45,673 nt of DNA, taken from positions 1 to 45,673 of the forward strand of contig CAYQLH010000003.1 of the NCBI GenBank assembly GCA_964418385.1, in the 5' to 3' direction. A program made the position numbers and the translations under genes. Under the pieces are notes generated by a model. The model did not search any database and was not told the DNA's origin. It saw only the letters and a list, made by a program, of their open reading frames with translations. Below, piece after piece: positions 6,538 through 14,756 of this stretch. The stretch is from RGIG2560 sp964418385 (GTDB taxonomy: Bacteria > Patescibacteriota > Microgenomatia > UBA1400 > PJMF01). Every line of letters begins with the position of its first letter. Positions within the stretch are counted from its first letter, which is position 1.

Positions 6538-8559
6538 TTAAATATCTAAATTTGCCAGGCGCGCGTGCGACTGAATGAATTTTTTGCGTGGGGCGACTTC
6601 GTCACCCATCAAAACCGAGAAAATGTTATTCATGGCTTCGGCTTCATCCAAAGTGATGCGTTTGAGCATGCGATTGGCTGGATTCATCGTGGTTTCCCAT
6701 AATTGCTCAGCGTTCATTTCGCCCAAACCTTTGTAGCGTTGGACGTTGATGGTGGCATTGGGACGTTTTTCCTTAATTTTGGCGATCGCCGCGTCACGTT
6801 CGGCTTCGGTGTAAGTGTATTCGGTAGTTTTGCCGTCGGTAACTTTGAAAAGTGGTGGCATGGCGACGTATAAGTAACCGCCTCTGATGATTTCTGGCAG
6901 GTGGCGATAGAAAAAAGTTAAGCCCAAAGTGGTGATGTGCTCGCCATCAACATCAGCATCTGTCATCAAAATAATACGGTGATATCGCAGTTTTTCCGGT
7001 TTGAAAGTCTCCCCTATGCCGGCACCTAAAGCGATAATTAAGTTTTTGAGTTCTTCAGTTTCAATGACTTTGTGTAAGCGAGCGCGCTCAGTATTGAGAA
7101 TTTTGCCGCGTAGGGGGAAAATTGCCTGGAATTTGCGATCACGGCCTTGTTTGGCACTACCGCCGGCCGAGTCACCCTCGACGATGTAAATTTCGCATTC
7201 TTCGGCGTTACGCGATTGACAATCAGCGAGTTTACCTGGCAGACCACCACCTTCAAAAGCGCTCTTGCGAATGACAGCATCTTTGGCCGCTCTGGCAGCC
7301 AGACGAGCATTAGCGGCAACGACCACTTTGTCGATAATGGCTTTTCCGATTTTGGGATTCTCTTCCAAGAAGTCCGTTAAACTGTCTTTAAAAACTTGGT
7401 AAACGGCTGTATGCGCCTCGGAATTGTTAAGACGAGATTTTGTCTGTCCTTCAAATTGGAGGTCATTAGCGGGCATTTTAACGAAAATAACGGCGGTTAA
7501 ACCTTCGCGTAAATCTTCGCTGGTAAAGTTTTCTTTTTCCTTGAGAAGTTTATTTTTGTCGGCGTAGTCTTTGAGGACTTTGAGCAAAGCCGCTCGGAAG
7601 CCAGTGACGTGGGTACCACCGTCTGGCGTGGGGATGACGTTGACGTAGGACTCGAGTTTTTCGGTGTAGTTATCGTTGTATTGCATGGCGACTTCGACGC
7701 CAATATGTTTGCCGGTTTCGGCGTCGGACCAAGCTTTATTGACGTAAAAAACGTCATGCACCGGTTTTTTGGCGCGATTGATGTGCTCCACCAGGGAGCG
7801 AATACCGTTTTCAAAGTAATAGTGACGCTTGAGATGAGCGACAGTATCGTCGAGTTCAAAATAAATGCGAGCCATCAAGTAGGCGCGATCTTTGAGAATA
7901 TCGACGAGTTGATCGGTGGAGAACTTGGTGGTCTGGAAAATGGTTTTATCTGGTACGAAGCTGACAAGCGTGCCGGTTTCGTAAGTTTCGAGTAAAGCTT
8001 TGGAAGCGACAGGGAATTTCGCTTTGAAGTCTTCTGGAGAAATGACTTTGACGTGATCGAGAATTTCGCCTTGTGAAAGGGCGAGATAATGAAATTTGCC
8101 TTCACGTTTAACGACAACTTGCATGATTGCAGAGAGAGCGTTGACAGCAGAGCTGCCGACACCGTGCAATCCGCCTGAGGCCTGGTAAGCGGTTTCTTCA
8201 AATTTACCGCCGGCGTGGAGCTTGGTCAAAACAACTTCCAAAGCGCTGACGCCCGAGGAGTGCATATCGACGGGAATGCCGCGACCGTTATCGACAACAA
8301 TGATTTCTTCTTCGCCCATGGCATCTTTTTTGCTGGGGACGAGATCAAAATATTCATTTGGGGTGGGATTGTGAAAAAGCTGGATGGTGTGGCCAAAACC
8401 AGCGATGGCTTCGTCAACGGCGTTATCGAGAATTTCGCGAGCGAGGTGGTGTAAACCTTTGGCGTCAGTGGAACCGATGTACATGCCGGGGCGCTTGCGG
8501 ACGGGTTCAAGACCTTCGAGAACTTTGATTTGTGACGCTTTGTATTCAGTATTTGCCAT
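6538..8559 (-). CDS. gyrB: DNA gyrase subunit B
   Basis: The 673-residue ATPase subunit of gyrase. It contains the GHKL ATP site (ILDNAVDEA, DNGRGIPVD, GLHGVGSSAVNAL), the transducer region, the TOPRIM motifs EGDSAGGSAKQGRDR and MTDADVDGEH, and the C-terminal RYKGLGEMN. The large insert of E. coli GyrB is absent, as in Gram-positive-type enzymes. An upstream frame extends to 8631, but a TTGACA/TAAAAT promoter with a 17-bp spacer ends 10 bp before the ATG at 8559, so MANTEYKASQ is taken as the N terminus and the message is nearly leaderless. First gene of gyrB-ppa-gyrA. ParE is the alternative, but the operon favours GyrB. Confidence 0.94.
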   Translation of the reverse strand: MANTEYKASQIKVLEGLEPVRKRPGMYIGSTDAKGLHHLAREILDNAVDEAIAGFGHTIQLFHNPTPNEYFDLVPSKKDAMGEEEIIVVDNGRGIPVDMHSSGVSALEVVLTKLHAGGKFEETAYQASGGLHGVGSSAVNALSAIMQVVVKREGKFHYLALSQGEILDHVKVISPEDFKAKFPVASKALLETYETGTLVSFVPDKTIFQTTKFSTDQLVDILKDRAYLMARIYFELDDTVAHLKRHYYFENGIRSLVEHINRAKKPVHDVFYVNKAWSDAETGKHIGVEVAMQYNDNYTEKLESYVNVIPTPDGGTHVTGFRAALLKVLKDYADKNKLLKEKENFTSEDLREGLTAVIFVKMPANDLQFEGQTKSRLNNSEAHTAVYQVFKDSLTDFLEENPKIGKAIIDKVVVAANARLAARAAKDAVIRKSAFEGGGLPGKLADCQSRNAEECEIYIVEGDSAGGSAKQGRDRKFQAIFPLRGKILNTERARLHKVIETEELKNLIIALGAGIGETFKPEKLRYHRIILMTDADVDGEHITTLGLTFFYRHLPEIIRGGYLYVAMPPLFKVTDGKTTEYTYTEAERDAAIAKIKEKRPNATINVQRYKGLGEMNAEQLWETTMNPANRMLKRITLDEAEAMNNIFSVLMGDEVAPRKKFIQSHARLANLDI

Positions 8560-8569
8560 AAGGATCATG

Positions 8570-8598
8570 ATTTTATCATTGAAGACATTTTTTGTCAA
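8570..8598 (-). promoter_or_regulatory. Promoter of gyrB-ppa-gyrA
   Basis: On the minus strand TTGACA (8593-8598), a 17-bp spacer and TAAAAT (8570-8575), preceded by TG. The expected start lies about 4 nt before the gyrB ATG at 8559. The -35 continues as TTGACAAA, shared with three envelope-gene promoters in this window. Confidence 0.75.
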
Positions 8599-8681
8599 CG
8601 CCCAAAAAGGATGGATTCTGGGCGAAAACAAGCACGAAGAGCGTGAAAAGGCACGAGGGAAGAAGAACGGTTAATTGTCTT

Positions 8682-8783
8682 TGCGGTAATTATGCGGTAA
8701 AAACGACATTTTTGCAAAATTATTCACGCATAATTTGCGGTAATAACAGCTATAAAAGTTATCAAAGTGCTGTTTTGCGGTAA
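8682..8783. repeat. TGCGGTAA cluster, site 2
   Basis: A direct dimer TGCGGTAA-TTA-TGCGGTAA at 8682-8700, further TGCGGTAA copies at 8736-8743 and 8776-8783, and an inverted partner TTCACGCA (8723-8730) five bases from the 8736 copy. The two last copies are linked by an AACAGC/GCTGTT inverted repeat (8745-8750, 8769-8774). It lies in the gene-free stretch between gyrB and rnpA. Confidence 0.7.
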
Positions 8784-8882
8784 TAACGTGATCAGTAGGG
8801 TTAGCGAGTAAAAATTGGCGTCGAAGCGCTTTGTCGGTCAAAGGCATGACTTGCCAAATCTTATAGTCATACAAACATCTCT

Positions 8883-9215
8883 TTATAGGGTTTTTAAGTC
8901 AAGTGAAAAATGGCGTTTGCAATAGTGGAAGATATATAGGTTTTTTGTTTACTTGAGGATCGCTTTATAGGACTTTAATCATGAGTTTTTCTTGAGGTTT
9001 GAAATATTATAGGCTGTTAACGTGAGAGACTTATAATTTGTGTTTAAAAAATATGGGTTTTTGGGGTTAAAGACCGATAAGATTTGGCAGCTTATGGGCT
9101 TTTAACTAGATTTAGGGTTAAATTGCGAGCAAGAAATGACATTAATTTTTGATTATAGGTTAGTTTTGAATAGCAAAAAAAATGAAAAAAAGCTGAATAA
9201 ATTGCGATATATAGG
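8883..9215 (+). repeat. TTATAGG element run
   Basis: TTATAGG occurs at 8883, 8965, 9007 and 9153, with TATATAGG at 8933 and 9208 and TTATGGG at 9092, all on the plus strand and irregularly spaced by about 30-90 bp. TTATAGC follows at 9340 and 9474. Further TTATAGG copies occur in the other repeat-rich places (131, 447, 20432). The function is unknown. Confidence 0.5.
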
Positions 9216-9530
9216 TAAAATTTTTGAGAAGTTACACTCATGTGAAAACTGACGCTAAGGTGTATCGATTTGAGCAAATTTTGTCTAGATAGCGACTTGG
9301 CTTGTGCTGAGCAAAAACGTTATTAGTGTCGAAATGTCTTATAGCAGTAAAGTGGTAATAATAGTGATTAATGAATAGTAAAGATGATTTAGCGGTAGTT
9401 TTGGCAGATTATTCTTGGTCCTGCTAAAGAGATTAGTGTTGAAAAAAATCTTGATAAATCGTGTAAACGCTGTTTATAGCTGTTTGCAAATTTCAGCGCG
9501 AGAATTTGCACTGGAAAATTATCATTTGTC

Positions 9531-9539
9531 TGGTATAAT
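9531..9539 (+). promoter_or_regulatory. Extended -10 promoter of rnpA
   Basis: TGGTATAAT ends 6 bp before the ATG at 9546, so the transcript should start at the start codon. A TTGCAC at 9506 is too far away (22 bp) to act as a normal -35. Confidence 0.65.
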
Positions 9540-9545
9540 ATATTT

Positions 9546-9899
9546 ATGATCGCAAAAAAATATCGTTTAACTGGTCACGTGAAAGAAGACTTTTTTTTGA
9601 CAGCACAAGTGTGGTATTTGCGTTGGGGTCGCATTTATTACAAGCAGGGTGCAACTGCAGATGGACGGGTGAAATTTGGGATTTTTGTTTCACCCAAACG
9701 AATTGCGAGTAGTGTTTGGCGACACCGGGCAAAACGGCTTTTGACGGGAACGCTGAAAGAATTATTGATAGATCTGCCTTGGTTACCTGGCGAAATCGTG
9801 ATCGTGGTTAATGAGCGCATTTTGGCGCAGGAATGGGAGCAAATTTGGCAAGATGTGCACTATTTTTGGGAGCGCAATTGGCAGGCGAAAAAACCATAA
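9546..9899 (+). CDS. rnpA: Ribonuclease P protein component
   Basis: A 117-residue basic protein that helps the RNase P RNA bind and mature tRNA precursors. The RNR signature region is VSPKRIASSVWRHRAKRLL (about residues 48-66), in which the usual RNRxKR reads RHRAKR. An aromatic N-terminal cleft strand (FFLTAQVWYLRWG) precedes it. Length is typical. Its usual partner rpmH (L34) is not upstream and yidC does not follow; instead pheT begins 40 bp on. The start is fixed by a -10 box 6 bp upstream, implying a leaderless message. Confidence 0.85.
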   Translation: MIAKKYRLTGHVKEDFFLTAQVWYLRWGRIYYKQGATADGRVKFGIFVSPKRIASSVWRHRAKRLLTGTLKELLIDLPWLPGEIVIVVNERILAQEWEQIWQDVHYFWERNWQAKKP

Positions 9900-9903
9900 G
9901 TGG

Positions 9904-9912
9904 TGGTAGAAT
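9904..9912 (+). promoter_or_regulatory. Possible promoter of pheT
   Basis: TGGTAGAAT resembles the local extended -10 pattern TGGTATAAT with one change. It lies 27 bp before the pheT ATG, which has a good GAGGAAAG ribosome site at 9931-9938. Confidence 0.35.
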
Positions 9913-9939
9913 ATAAGAAATTGACAAAGTGAGGAAAGT

Positions 9940-11910
9940 ATGAACATTTTAGTGCCAGTAACTTGGTTGAGCGAGTATATTGAAACCTCGATGACGCCTG
10001 AAGAATTAGCTGCTTTGGGGTCATTGCATGGACCGTCTTTTGAGCGAATTGAAACAATTGAAGGCGAGCCGGTATACGACATTGAAATTACGACTAACCG
10101 AGTAGATGCGATGAGTATCAAGGGTTTAGCGCGGGAATTGGCGGCGATTGGTCGCGGGAAAGTGACGCCCAAAAAACTGGCTCAGACGCGAAAAATTGAT
10201 TTTCAGCTGGAAACAGACGAATTGTCGTTGCCGCGGGTGCGCGTGGAAACCACGGCCGTGAAAAAGATCGCTTGTGTGGTTTTGGATCAGGTGAAAAACT
10301 GCGATTCGCCGGCGTGGTTGCAAAAAAGATTGCACCAAATCGGGCAAAATAGTCACGGGATTATCGTGGATATGTCCAATTACGTCACTCATGAGCTAGG
10401 ACACCCGTGTCACACGTTTGATTACGATAAAATTATGGCTTTGGGTGGGGAAATAATTGTGAAGCAGGCAGCTAAGGGTAAGAAATTTGTGACTTTGGAT
10501 GAGAGCGAGCATGAAACTTATGGCGGCGAGGTAGTTTTTGAGAGTAAAAATGGAGAAATTATTGATTTACCGGCAATAAAAGGGACAGCAAATACCGCGG
10601 TTGATGCCAATACCAAACGAGTACTTTTTTGGTTGGAAAACATGGATGCACCGACAGTACGCCAGGCAAGCATGCGGCACGCGATTCGCACGGTGGCGGC
10701 GGTGCTTAACGAAAAAAACGTCGATCCGGCTTTGATTGAAGAGGTTTTGTCGCTCGGGGTGGAGATTTTGCGAAAAAATGCCGATGCTAAGGTGGCGAGT
10801 GATGTTTTTGTGTATCAAGATGAAAGCTTAAAGGCACCGATAAAGCCGATTATGCTTGATCTGGAGCGAGTAAACGAGTATTTGGGGGTAAAAATTACTC
10901 CAGAGAGAGTGCGTGAAATCTTACAGGATCTTGGGTTCAAAATTTGTGAACAAAATAAGCAAAAATGGTTGGTGACTCCACCAACTTTTCGTGCTCACGA
11001 TGTGACAATGGAAGCTGATCTGATTGAGGAAGTGGCGCGTTTGTACGGTTATCATTTGTTGCCGAGCAAACTTGATTTCCCGACAGTTTTAATCGAGCCA
11101 CAGTCGCAATTTGATTTCCAACTCGAAAATCGCTTGAAACACGCCTTGGTGGATAACGGTTTGACGGAAGTGTACACTTACTCGATGATTAGTCGCGAGC
11201 AAGCGGGGAAAAATGCTGATAAATGGTTAAAACTTACTAATCCACTTACCGAGGATAAAGAGTATTTGCGCCAGAGTTTGATCCCGAGTTTACTGGCAGT
11301 GTATGCGGAGCAAAATGTGGATCCGGAACGAATTGCCGGCGTTTTTGAGTTGGCAAACGTTTATTTTCCAGGTGAAACTCGCGACAGCGTGGATGAGCGT
11401 TTAAAGCTTGCCTGGGTAGTGACTCTCCCCTATCGCGAGACGCGAGCACTTTTGGAATATCTTTTGCGCTTGTCTGGTGTGAGCGCCAAAATCGGTCAAA
11501 ATGGGCAAATTATGGTCGGGAAAGACGTTTTGGGTGCAATTGAGGCACATGGCGCTAAGTTGGCAGTGGAGCTGGATATGCAGCTGCTCGTACAGGCGCG
11601 ACGACCGCTGGTGGTGCGTGGCAACTGTGATCAAAAACCACAAGTGTTGGAAGATTTGACCTTTGTGATTCCGGCTGGCAGCAGTGTTGGTGACGTTTTG
11701 GAAGCAATTACGGCAGCGTCGCCACTGGTGAGTGGAGTGCGTTTGGGCGCAATTTACCGTGATCATTATACTTTTCACCTGGAATACCGACGTGATGGCG
11801 AGGCTTTGACTTCTAGCGAGCTGATGCCTGTGCGTCGTCAGATTGTGGCACAAGTAGCAAAAATGGGGGCACAACTGGTAGGGAGTTTGGAAGAAGTGGA
11901 AAAAGATTGA
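9940..11910 (+). CDS. pheT: Phenylalanyl-tRNA synthetase beta chain, short form
   Basis: The 656-residue beta subunit of the (alpha-beta)2 enzyme charging tRNA-Phe. Typical bacterial PheT is about 790-800 residues. Here the start MNILVPVTWLSEYI runs within some 50 residues into YDIEITTNRVDAMSIKGLARE, so the OB-fold tRNA-binding insert (about residues 40-150 of E. coli PheT) is missing. The B3/B4 editing region, B5, the catalytic-like core (ADLIEEVARLYGY) and the C-terminal anticodon-binding FDX-ACB domain (about 565-650) remain. No pheS is next to it. An upstream GAGGAAAG supports the ATG. The stop TGA abuts the following small gene, suggesting coupling. Confidence 0.93.
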   Translation: MNILVPVTWLSEYIETSMTPEELAALGSLHGPSFERIETIEGEPVYDIEITTNRVDAMSIKGLARELAAIGRGKVTPKKLAQTRKIDFQLETDELSLPRVRVETTAVKKIACVVLDQVKNCDSPAWLQKRLHQIGQNSHGIIVDMSNYVTHELGHPCHTFDYDKIMALGGEIIVKQAAKGKKFVTLDESEHETYGGEVVFESKNGEIIDLPAIKGTANTAVDANTKRVLFWLENMDAPTVRQASMRHAIRTVAAVLNEKNVDPALIEEVLSLGVEILRKNADAKVASDVFVYQDESLKAPIKPIMLDLERVNEYLGVKITPERVREILQDLGFKICEQNKQKWLVTPPTFRAHDVTMEADLIEEVARLYGYHLLPSKLDFPTVLIEPQSQFDFQLENRLKHALVDNGLTEVYTYSMISREQAGKNADKWLKLTNPLTEDKEYLRQSLIPSLLAVYAEQNVDPERIAGVFELANVYFPGETRDSVDERLKLAWVVTLPYRETRALLEYLLRLSGVSAKIGQNGQIMVGKDVLGAIEAHGAKLAVELDMQLLVQARRPLVVRGNCDQKPQVLEDLTFVIPAGSSVGDVLEAITAASPLVSGVRLGAIYRDHYTFHLEYRRDGEALTSSELMPVRRQIVAQVAKMGAQLVGSLEEVEKD

Positions 11911-11929
11911 TGTGCAGGGAAATTTTGGA

Positions 11930-12352
11930 ATGCAAAGTCAAGAAAAAATGCCAGAGATGACGATTGAGGGCGCAGGTGAAGCATTGAAACAAGCAGTCGC
12001 TGCTGAAACAGCGCCAGAAGGATCACAGGAGCAAACTGCAACAGTGCAGACGGTAGAAGCGGCTTCTGCGGCGGTTGAAACCGTACCAACGCTGGAGGCA
12101 GCGTCGCCGACGGTGGATAAAAAAATAAGTGATAATGCAGATGAGGTTAAAGAATTTGAGCGGGAATATCGAGCACCTGAACCTGATTTTTCACCCGCAG
12201 AAGAGCAATTGGCCAAGACATTAAATGAAGGTGGCTATTTGGTGGGTGTGCGCGAAAAGCTGTCGACAAATCCTGACGAAGGCAGTGGTTGGTTGCAGAC
12301 AGCGCGAGAATGGTTGACGCGGAAAGTGAACGCCATCATGAATCGCGAATAA
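11930..12352 (+). CDS. Acidic hypothetical protein
   Basis: About 140 residues from ATG 11930, which has AGGGAA ten bases upstream. A GTG at 11912, just after the pheT stop, would add six residues. Residues 1-70 are Ala/Glu/Thr/Val-rich, probably disordered. The C-terminal half (FEREYRAPEPDFSPAEEQLAKT, then GSGWLQTAREWLTRKVNAIM) looks helical and ends basic. There is no signal peptide or membrane segment. It could be co-transcribed with pheT or linked to the ATPase that follows 48 bp later from its own promoter. No family is recognised. Confidence 0.6.
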   Translation: MQSQEKMPEMTIEGAGEALKQAVAAETAPEGSQEQTATVQTVEAASAAVETVPTLEAASPTVDKKISDNADEVKEFEREYRAPEPDFSPAEEQLAKTLNEGGYLVGVREKLSTNPDEGSGWLQTAREWLTRKVNAIMNRE

Positions 12353-12386
12353 GGCGATTGCGGTGTTAAACCGGCGATTTTTGTTA

Positions 12387-12392
12387 TATAAT
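12387..12392 (+). promoter_or_regulatory. -10 box of the TraD-like ATPase gene
   Basis: TATAAT, 8 bp before the ATG at 12401, predicts a leaderless message. There is no clear -35. Confidence 0.5.
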
Positions 12393-12400
12393 AGAGATGT

Positions 12401-14734
12401 ATGCAGGAGTACTGGTATGGTGATTTAGTGCAACTAGGCGGGTGGATATTTTTGGGATTGGGATATTTTTTGGCGTTGGTGGTGGTGGGTTATCTGGGTT
12501 ATCACTGGTGGCGCAATCGTCATCGGTTGCAGATTTCTGCCAATAGCGAAACGCTTTTGATCCGTTTGCCCAAGGATAACGAGGTGACAATCGAGGCGGC
12601 GGAGCAAATGTTTGACTCGATTCACGCTTTGAAATTGACGGAATGGGAAGCTTTTTGGCAGCAACCGCCAGCGTTTACAATTGAAGTGGTGGCAAAAAAG
12701 GAAGATATTGCGTTTTACGTGAATCTGCCGCGAGATTTGCGCGATTTGATTGAAAAAAACATTCACGCCGCTTATCCTGAGGCGGATATTACACCAGTGG
12801 TTAGCCCGAATATCTGGACCAAAAACGGGCATACGGCTTTTACCAAGCTGCGAGCCAAGGACGACCGCGTTCCGATTAAAACTTATAAAGATTTGGCGAA
12901 TGATGCTTTGCAAGGTTTGACTTCAGCTCTTTCGAAAATGAACACCGACGAAGGGGCGATCGTGCAATTTGTGATCCAGCCGGTGGGCGATCGTTTTCGG
13001 GAACGGATTTTGAAACAAATTGAGCGGCGACGGCAAGAAAAAAGCGGTGAGCAAACGGTGACAGTTTCGGAAACCGAGTCCAAGCAGATGCAAGAGATGG
13101 AAAAAAAGGTGGAAAAGCCGTTGTTTAAGTCGATTATTCGGATTTGTGTCAATAGCCCCGAAAAAACGGCGGCGGAGTCACATTTGAAAAACATTGTGGC
13201 GAGCTTCGCTCAGTTTGACACACCTTTTGGCGGCTTGGAACGTGGGAGCGTGGGTCCCAAAAAACGTTTTATGAAGGATTTTGTGTATCGCTACCCGGCG
13301 TTTTTTGGCGAGCGTTCAATGCTGACTTTCAACGCTGAAGAGCTGGCGTCGATGATTCATTTCCCCAATAAGCAAGTGGAGACGCATCACTTGCGGTTTT
13401 TATATGCCAAAAATGCGCCGGCGCCGCGCGAAATTCCAGATGAAGGGCTTTTTTTGGGGAAGTCGATTTATCGGGGGGATGTGCGTCATATTTACATGGC
13501 GCTGCCAGATAGACGCCGTCACATGTACATCGTGGGAAAGACTGGCGTGGGTAAATCTGAGTTCTTGAAAGAAATGATGTTGCAAGACATCGAAAATGGC
13601 TATGGTGTGTGCGCGATCGATCCGCACGGAGAGTTTGTGGAGGATATTTTACAGATGATCCCGCCGGAGCGGGCAGAAGATGTGATTTACTTTAATCCGT
13701 CAGATCTGGCACGACCTTTGGGCATGAATATCATGGAAGCGGATACCGAGGAACAGCGCCAATTTGTGGTTGGTAGTGTGATTGGCTTGATGTACAAGCT
13801 GTATGATCCGCATCACCAGGGTATTATCGGACCGCGTTTTGAACACGCAATTCGCAACGTGATGTTGACGATCATGTATCGCGAGGGCGCGACTTTTATC
13901 GAGTTGGTGCGGGCAATTACCGACCAAAAGTTTGTGGAAGATATTTTGCCCCAGATAGAGGACCCAATGGTGCGGCGCTATTGGACAGACCAGATGGCGC
14001 AGACTTCGGATTTTCACAAATCAGAAGTTTTGGATTACATTGTTTCCAAGTTTGGGCGGTTTGTGACCAATAAAACGATGCGCAATATTATCGGTCAGCC
14101 AGTGTCGGCGTTTAATTTCCGCCGGGCGATGGATGAGAAAAAAATCATTTTGTGCAATTTATCCAAGGGTATTTTGGGTGAGGAAGACGCCAAGTTTTTG
14201 GGGTTGATTTTGGTACCAAAGGTGCTAACGGCGGCGATGAGTCGGCAAGATGTGCCGATGGACCAGCGTGAAGACTTTTTCTTGTACGTGGACGAGTTTC
14301 AAAACTACGCTACTGAGGACTTCGCGACAATATTGTCTGAAGCCCGGAAGTACCGTCTTAATTTGATCGTGGCCAATCAGTACATTGCCCAGATAGACGA
14401 AGATATTCGCAATGCTGTTTTTGGCAACGTGGGGACGATTATTAGTTATCGGGTGGGTGTCAATGACGCGCAATATCTGGAACACGAGTTTGCGCCGGTT
14501 TTTAACGAAACGGACTTGACGAATATTGAAAAATATCACGTTTACGTCAAGACAATTGTCAATAATGAACCGGTGATGCCCTTTTCGATGTCGTTGGAGA
14601 AAGATATGGCGGCGGTACAAGCGAAAATGAATCCACAATTGGCGGAAGCGATCAAACAGTTGTCACGGCTAAAATACGGGCGTGATCGTGATGAGATTGA
14701 GGTCGAAATGAATGAGAGGGCTAAATTATTATAG
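12401..14734 (+). CDS. VirD4/TraD-type membrane ATPase
   Basis: A 777-residue protein with an N-terminal membrane segment (about 12-34, GWIFLGLGYFLALVVVGYLG) followed by a cytoplasmic domain of about 300 residues with no obvious enzyme motif. An FtsK/HerA-like ATPase follows: Walker A GKTGVGKS near 379-386, DPHGEF just after, Walker B FFLYVDEFQNY near 625-635, and the TraG/TraD-like ANQYIAQID. Such proteins couple DNA or protein substrates to type IV secretion, and homologues without a conjugation system are common in CPR genomes. No relaxase, VirB4 or channel genes are nearby. A role in DNA export, uptake or pilus-linked transport is inference. The stop TAG at 14732 is 22 bp before the epimerase-family gene. 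Confidence 0.85.
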   Translation: MQEYWYGDLVQLGGWIFLGLGYFLALVVVGYLGYHWWRNRHRLQISANSETLLIRLPKDNEVTIEAAEQMFDSIHALKLTEWEAFWQQPPAFTIEVVAKKEDIAFYVNLPRDLRDLIEKNIHAAYPEADITPVVSPNIWTKNGHTAFTKLRAKDDRVPIKTYKDLANDALQGLTSALSKMNTDEGAIVQFVIQPVGDRFRERILKQIERRRQEKSGEQTVTVSETESKQMQEMEKKVEKPLFKSIIRICVNSPEKTAAESHLKNIVASFAQFDTPFGGLERGSVGPKKRFMKDFVYRYPAFFGERSMLTFNAEELASMIHFPNKQVETHHLRFLYAKNAPAPREIPDEGLFLGKSIYRGDVRHIYMALPDRRRHMYIVGKTGVGKSEFLKEMMLQDIENGYGVCAIDPHGEFVEDILQMIPPERAEDVIYFNPSDLARPLGMNIMEADTEEQRQFVVGSVIGLMYKLYDPHHQGIIGPRFEHAIRNVMLTIMYREGATFIELVRAITDQKFVEDILPQIEDPMVRRYWTDQMAQTSDFHKSEVLDYIVSKFGRFVTNKTMRNIIGQPVSAFNFRRAMDEKKIILCNLSKGILGEEDAKFLGLILVPKVLTAAMSRQDVPMDQREDFFLYVDEFQNYATEDFATILSEARKYRLNLIVANQYIAQIDEDIRNAVFGNVGTIISYRVGVNDAQYLEHEFAPVFNETDLTNIEKYHVYVKTIVNNEPVMPFSMSLEKDMAAVQAKMNPQLAEAIKQLSRLKYGRDRDEIEVEMNERAKLL

Positions 14735-14747
14735 GACTTTAACCTTT

Positions 14748-14752
14748 GGAGG
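14748..14752 (+). promoter_or_regulatory. Ribosome binding site deciding the UXS start
   Basis: GGAGG lies 4 bp before ATG 14757. This argues against the upstream ATG at 14712, which lies inside the preceding gene. Confidence 0.75.
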
Positions 14753-14756
14753 CAAT

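Larger units (their letters stand above)
8560..9545. other. Gene-free AT-rich region, candidate replication origin
   Basis: About 985 bp without a supportable gene, between the minus-strand gyrB unit and the plus-strand rnpA block. It contains the TGCGGTAA cluster and, at 8883-9215, a run of TTATAGG elements. Genes diverge from it, and rnpA often lies close to bacterial origins. No clear consensus DnaA box (TTATNCACA) is seen; TTATTCACG at 8721 is the nearest. No dnaA, dnaN or rpmH is visible, so an origin is only a suggestion. Short frames here show no family resemblance. Confidence 0.35.

Noticed and set aside
8671..8874. A 67-codon minus-strand frame upstream of gyrB
   Set aside because: It runs through the TGCGGTAA repeats and has no ribosome site or recognisable protein features.
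9400..9545. rpmH (L34) before rnpA
   Set aside because: No frame encodes the L34 pattern in the expected place on either strand.
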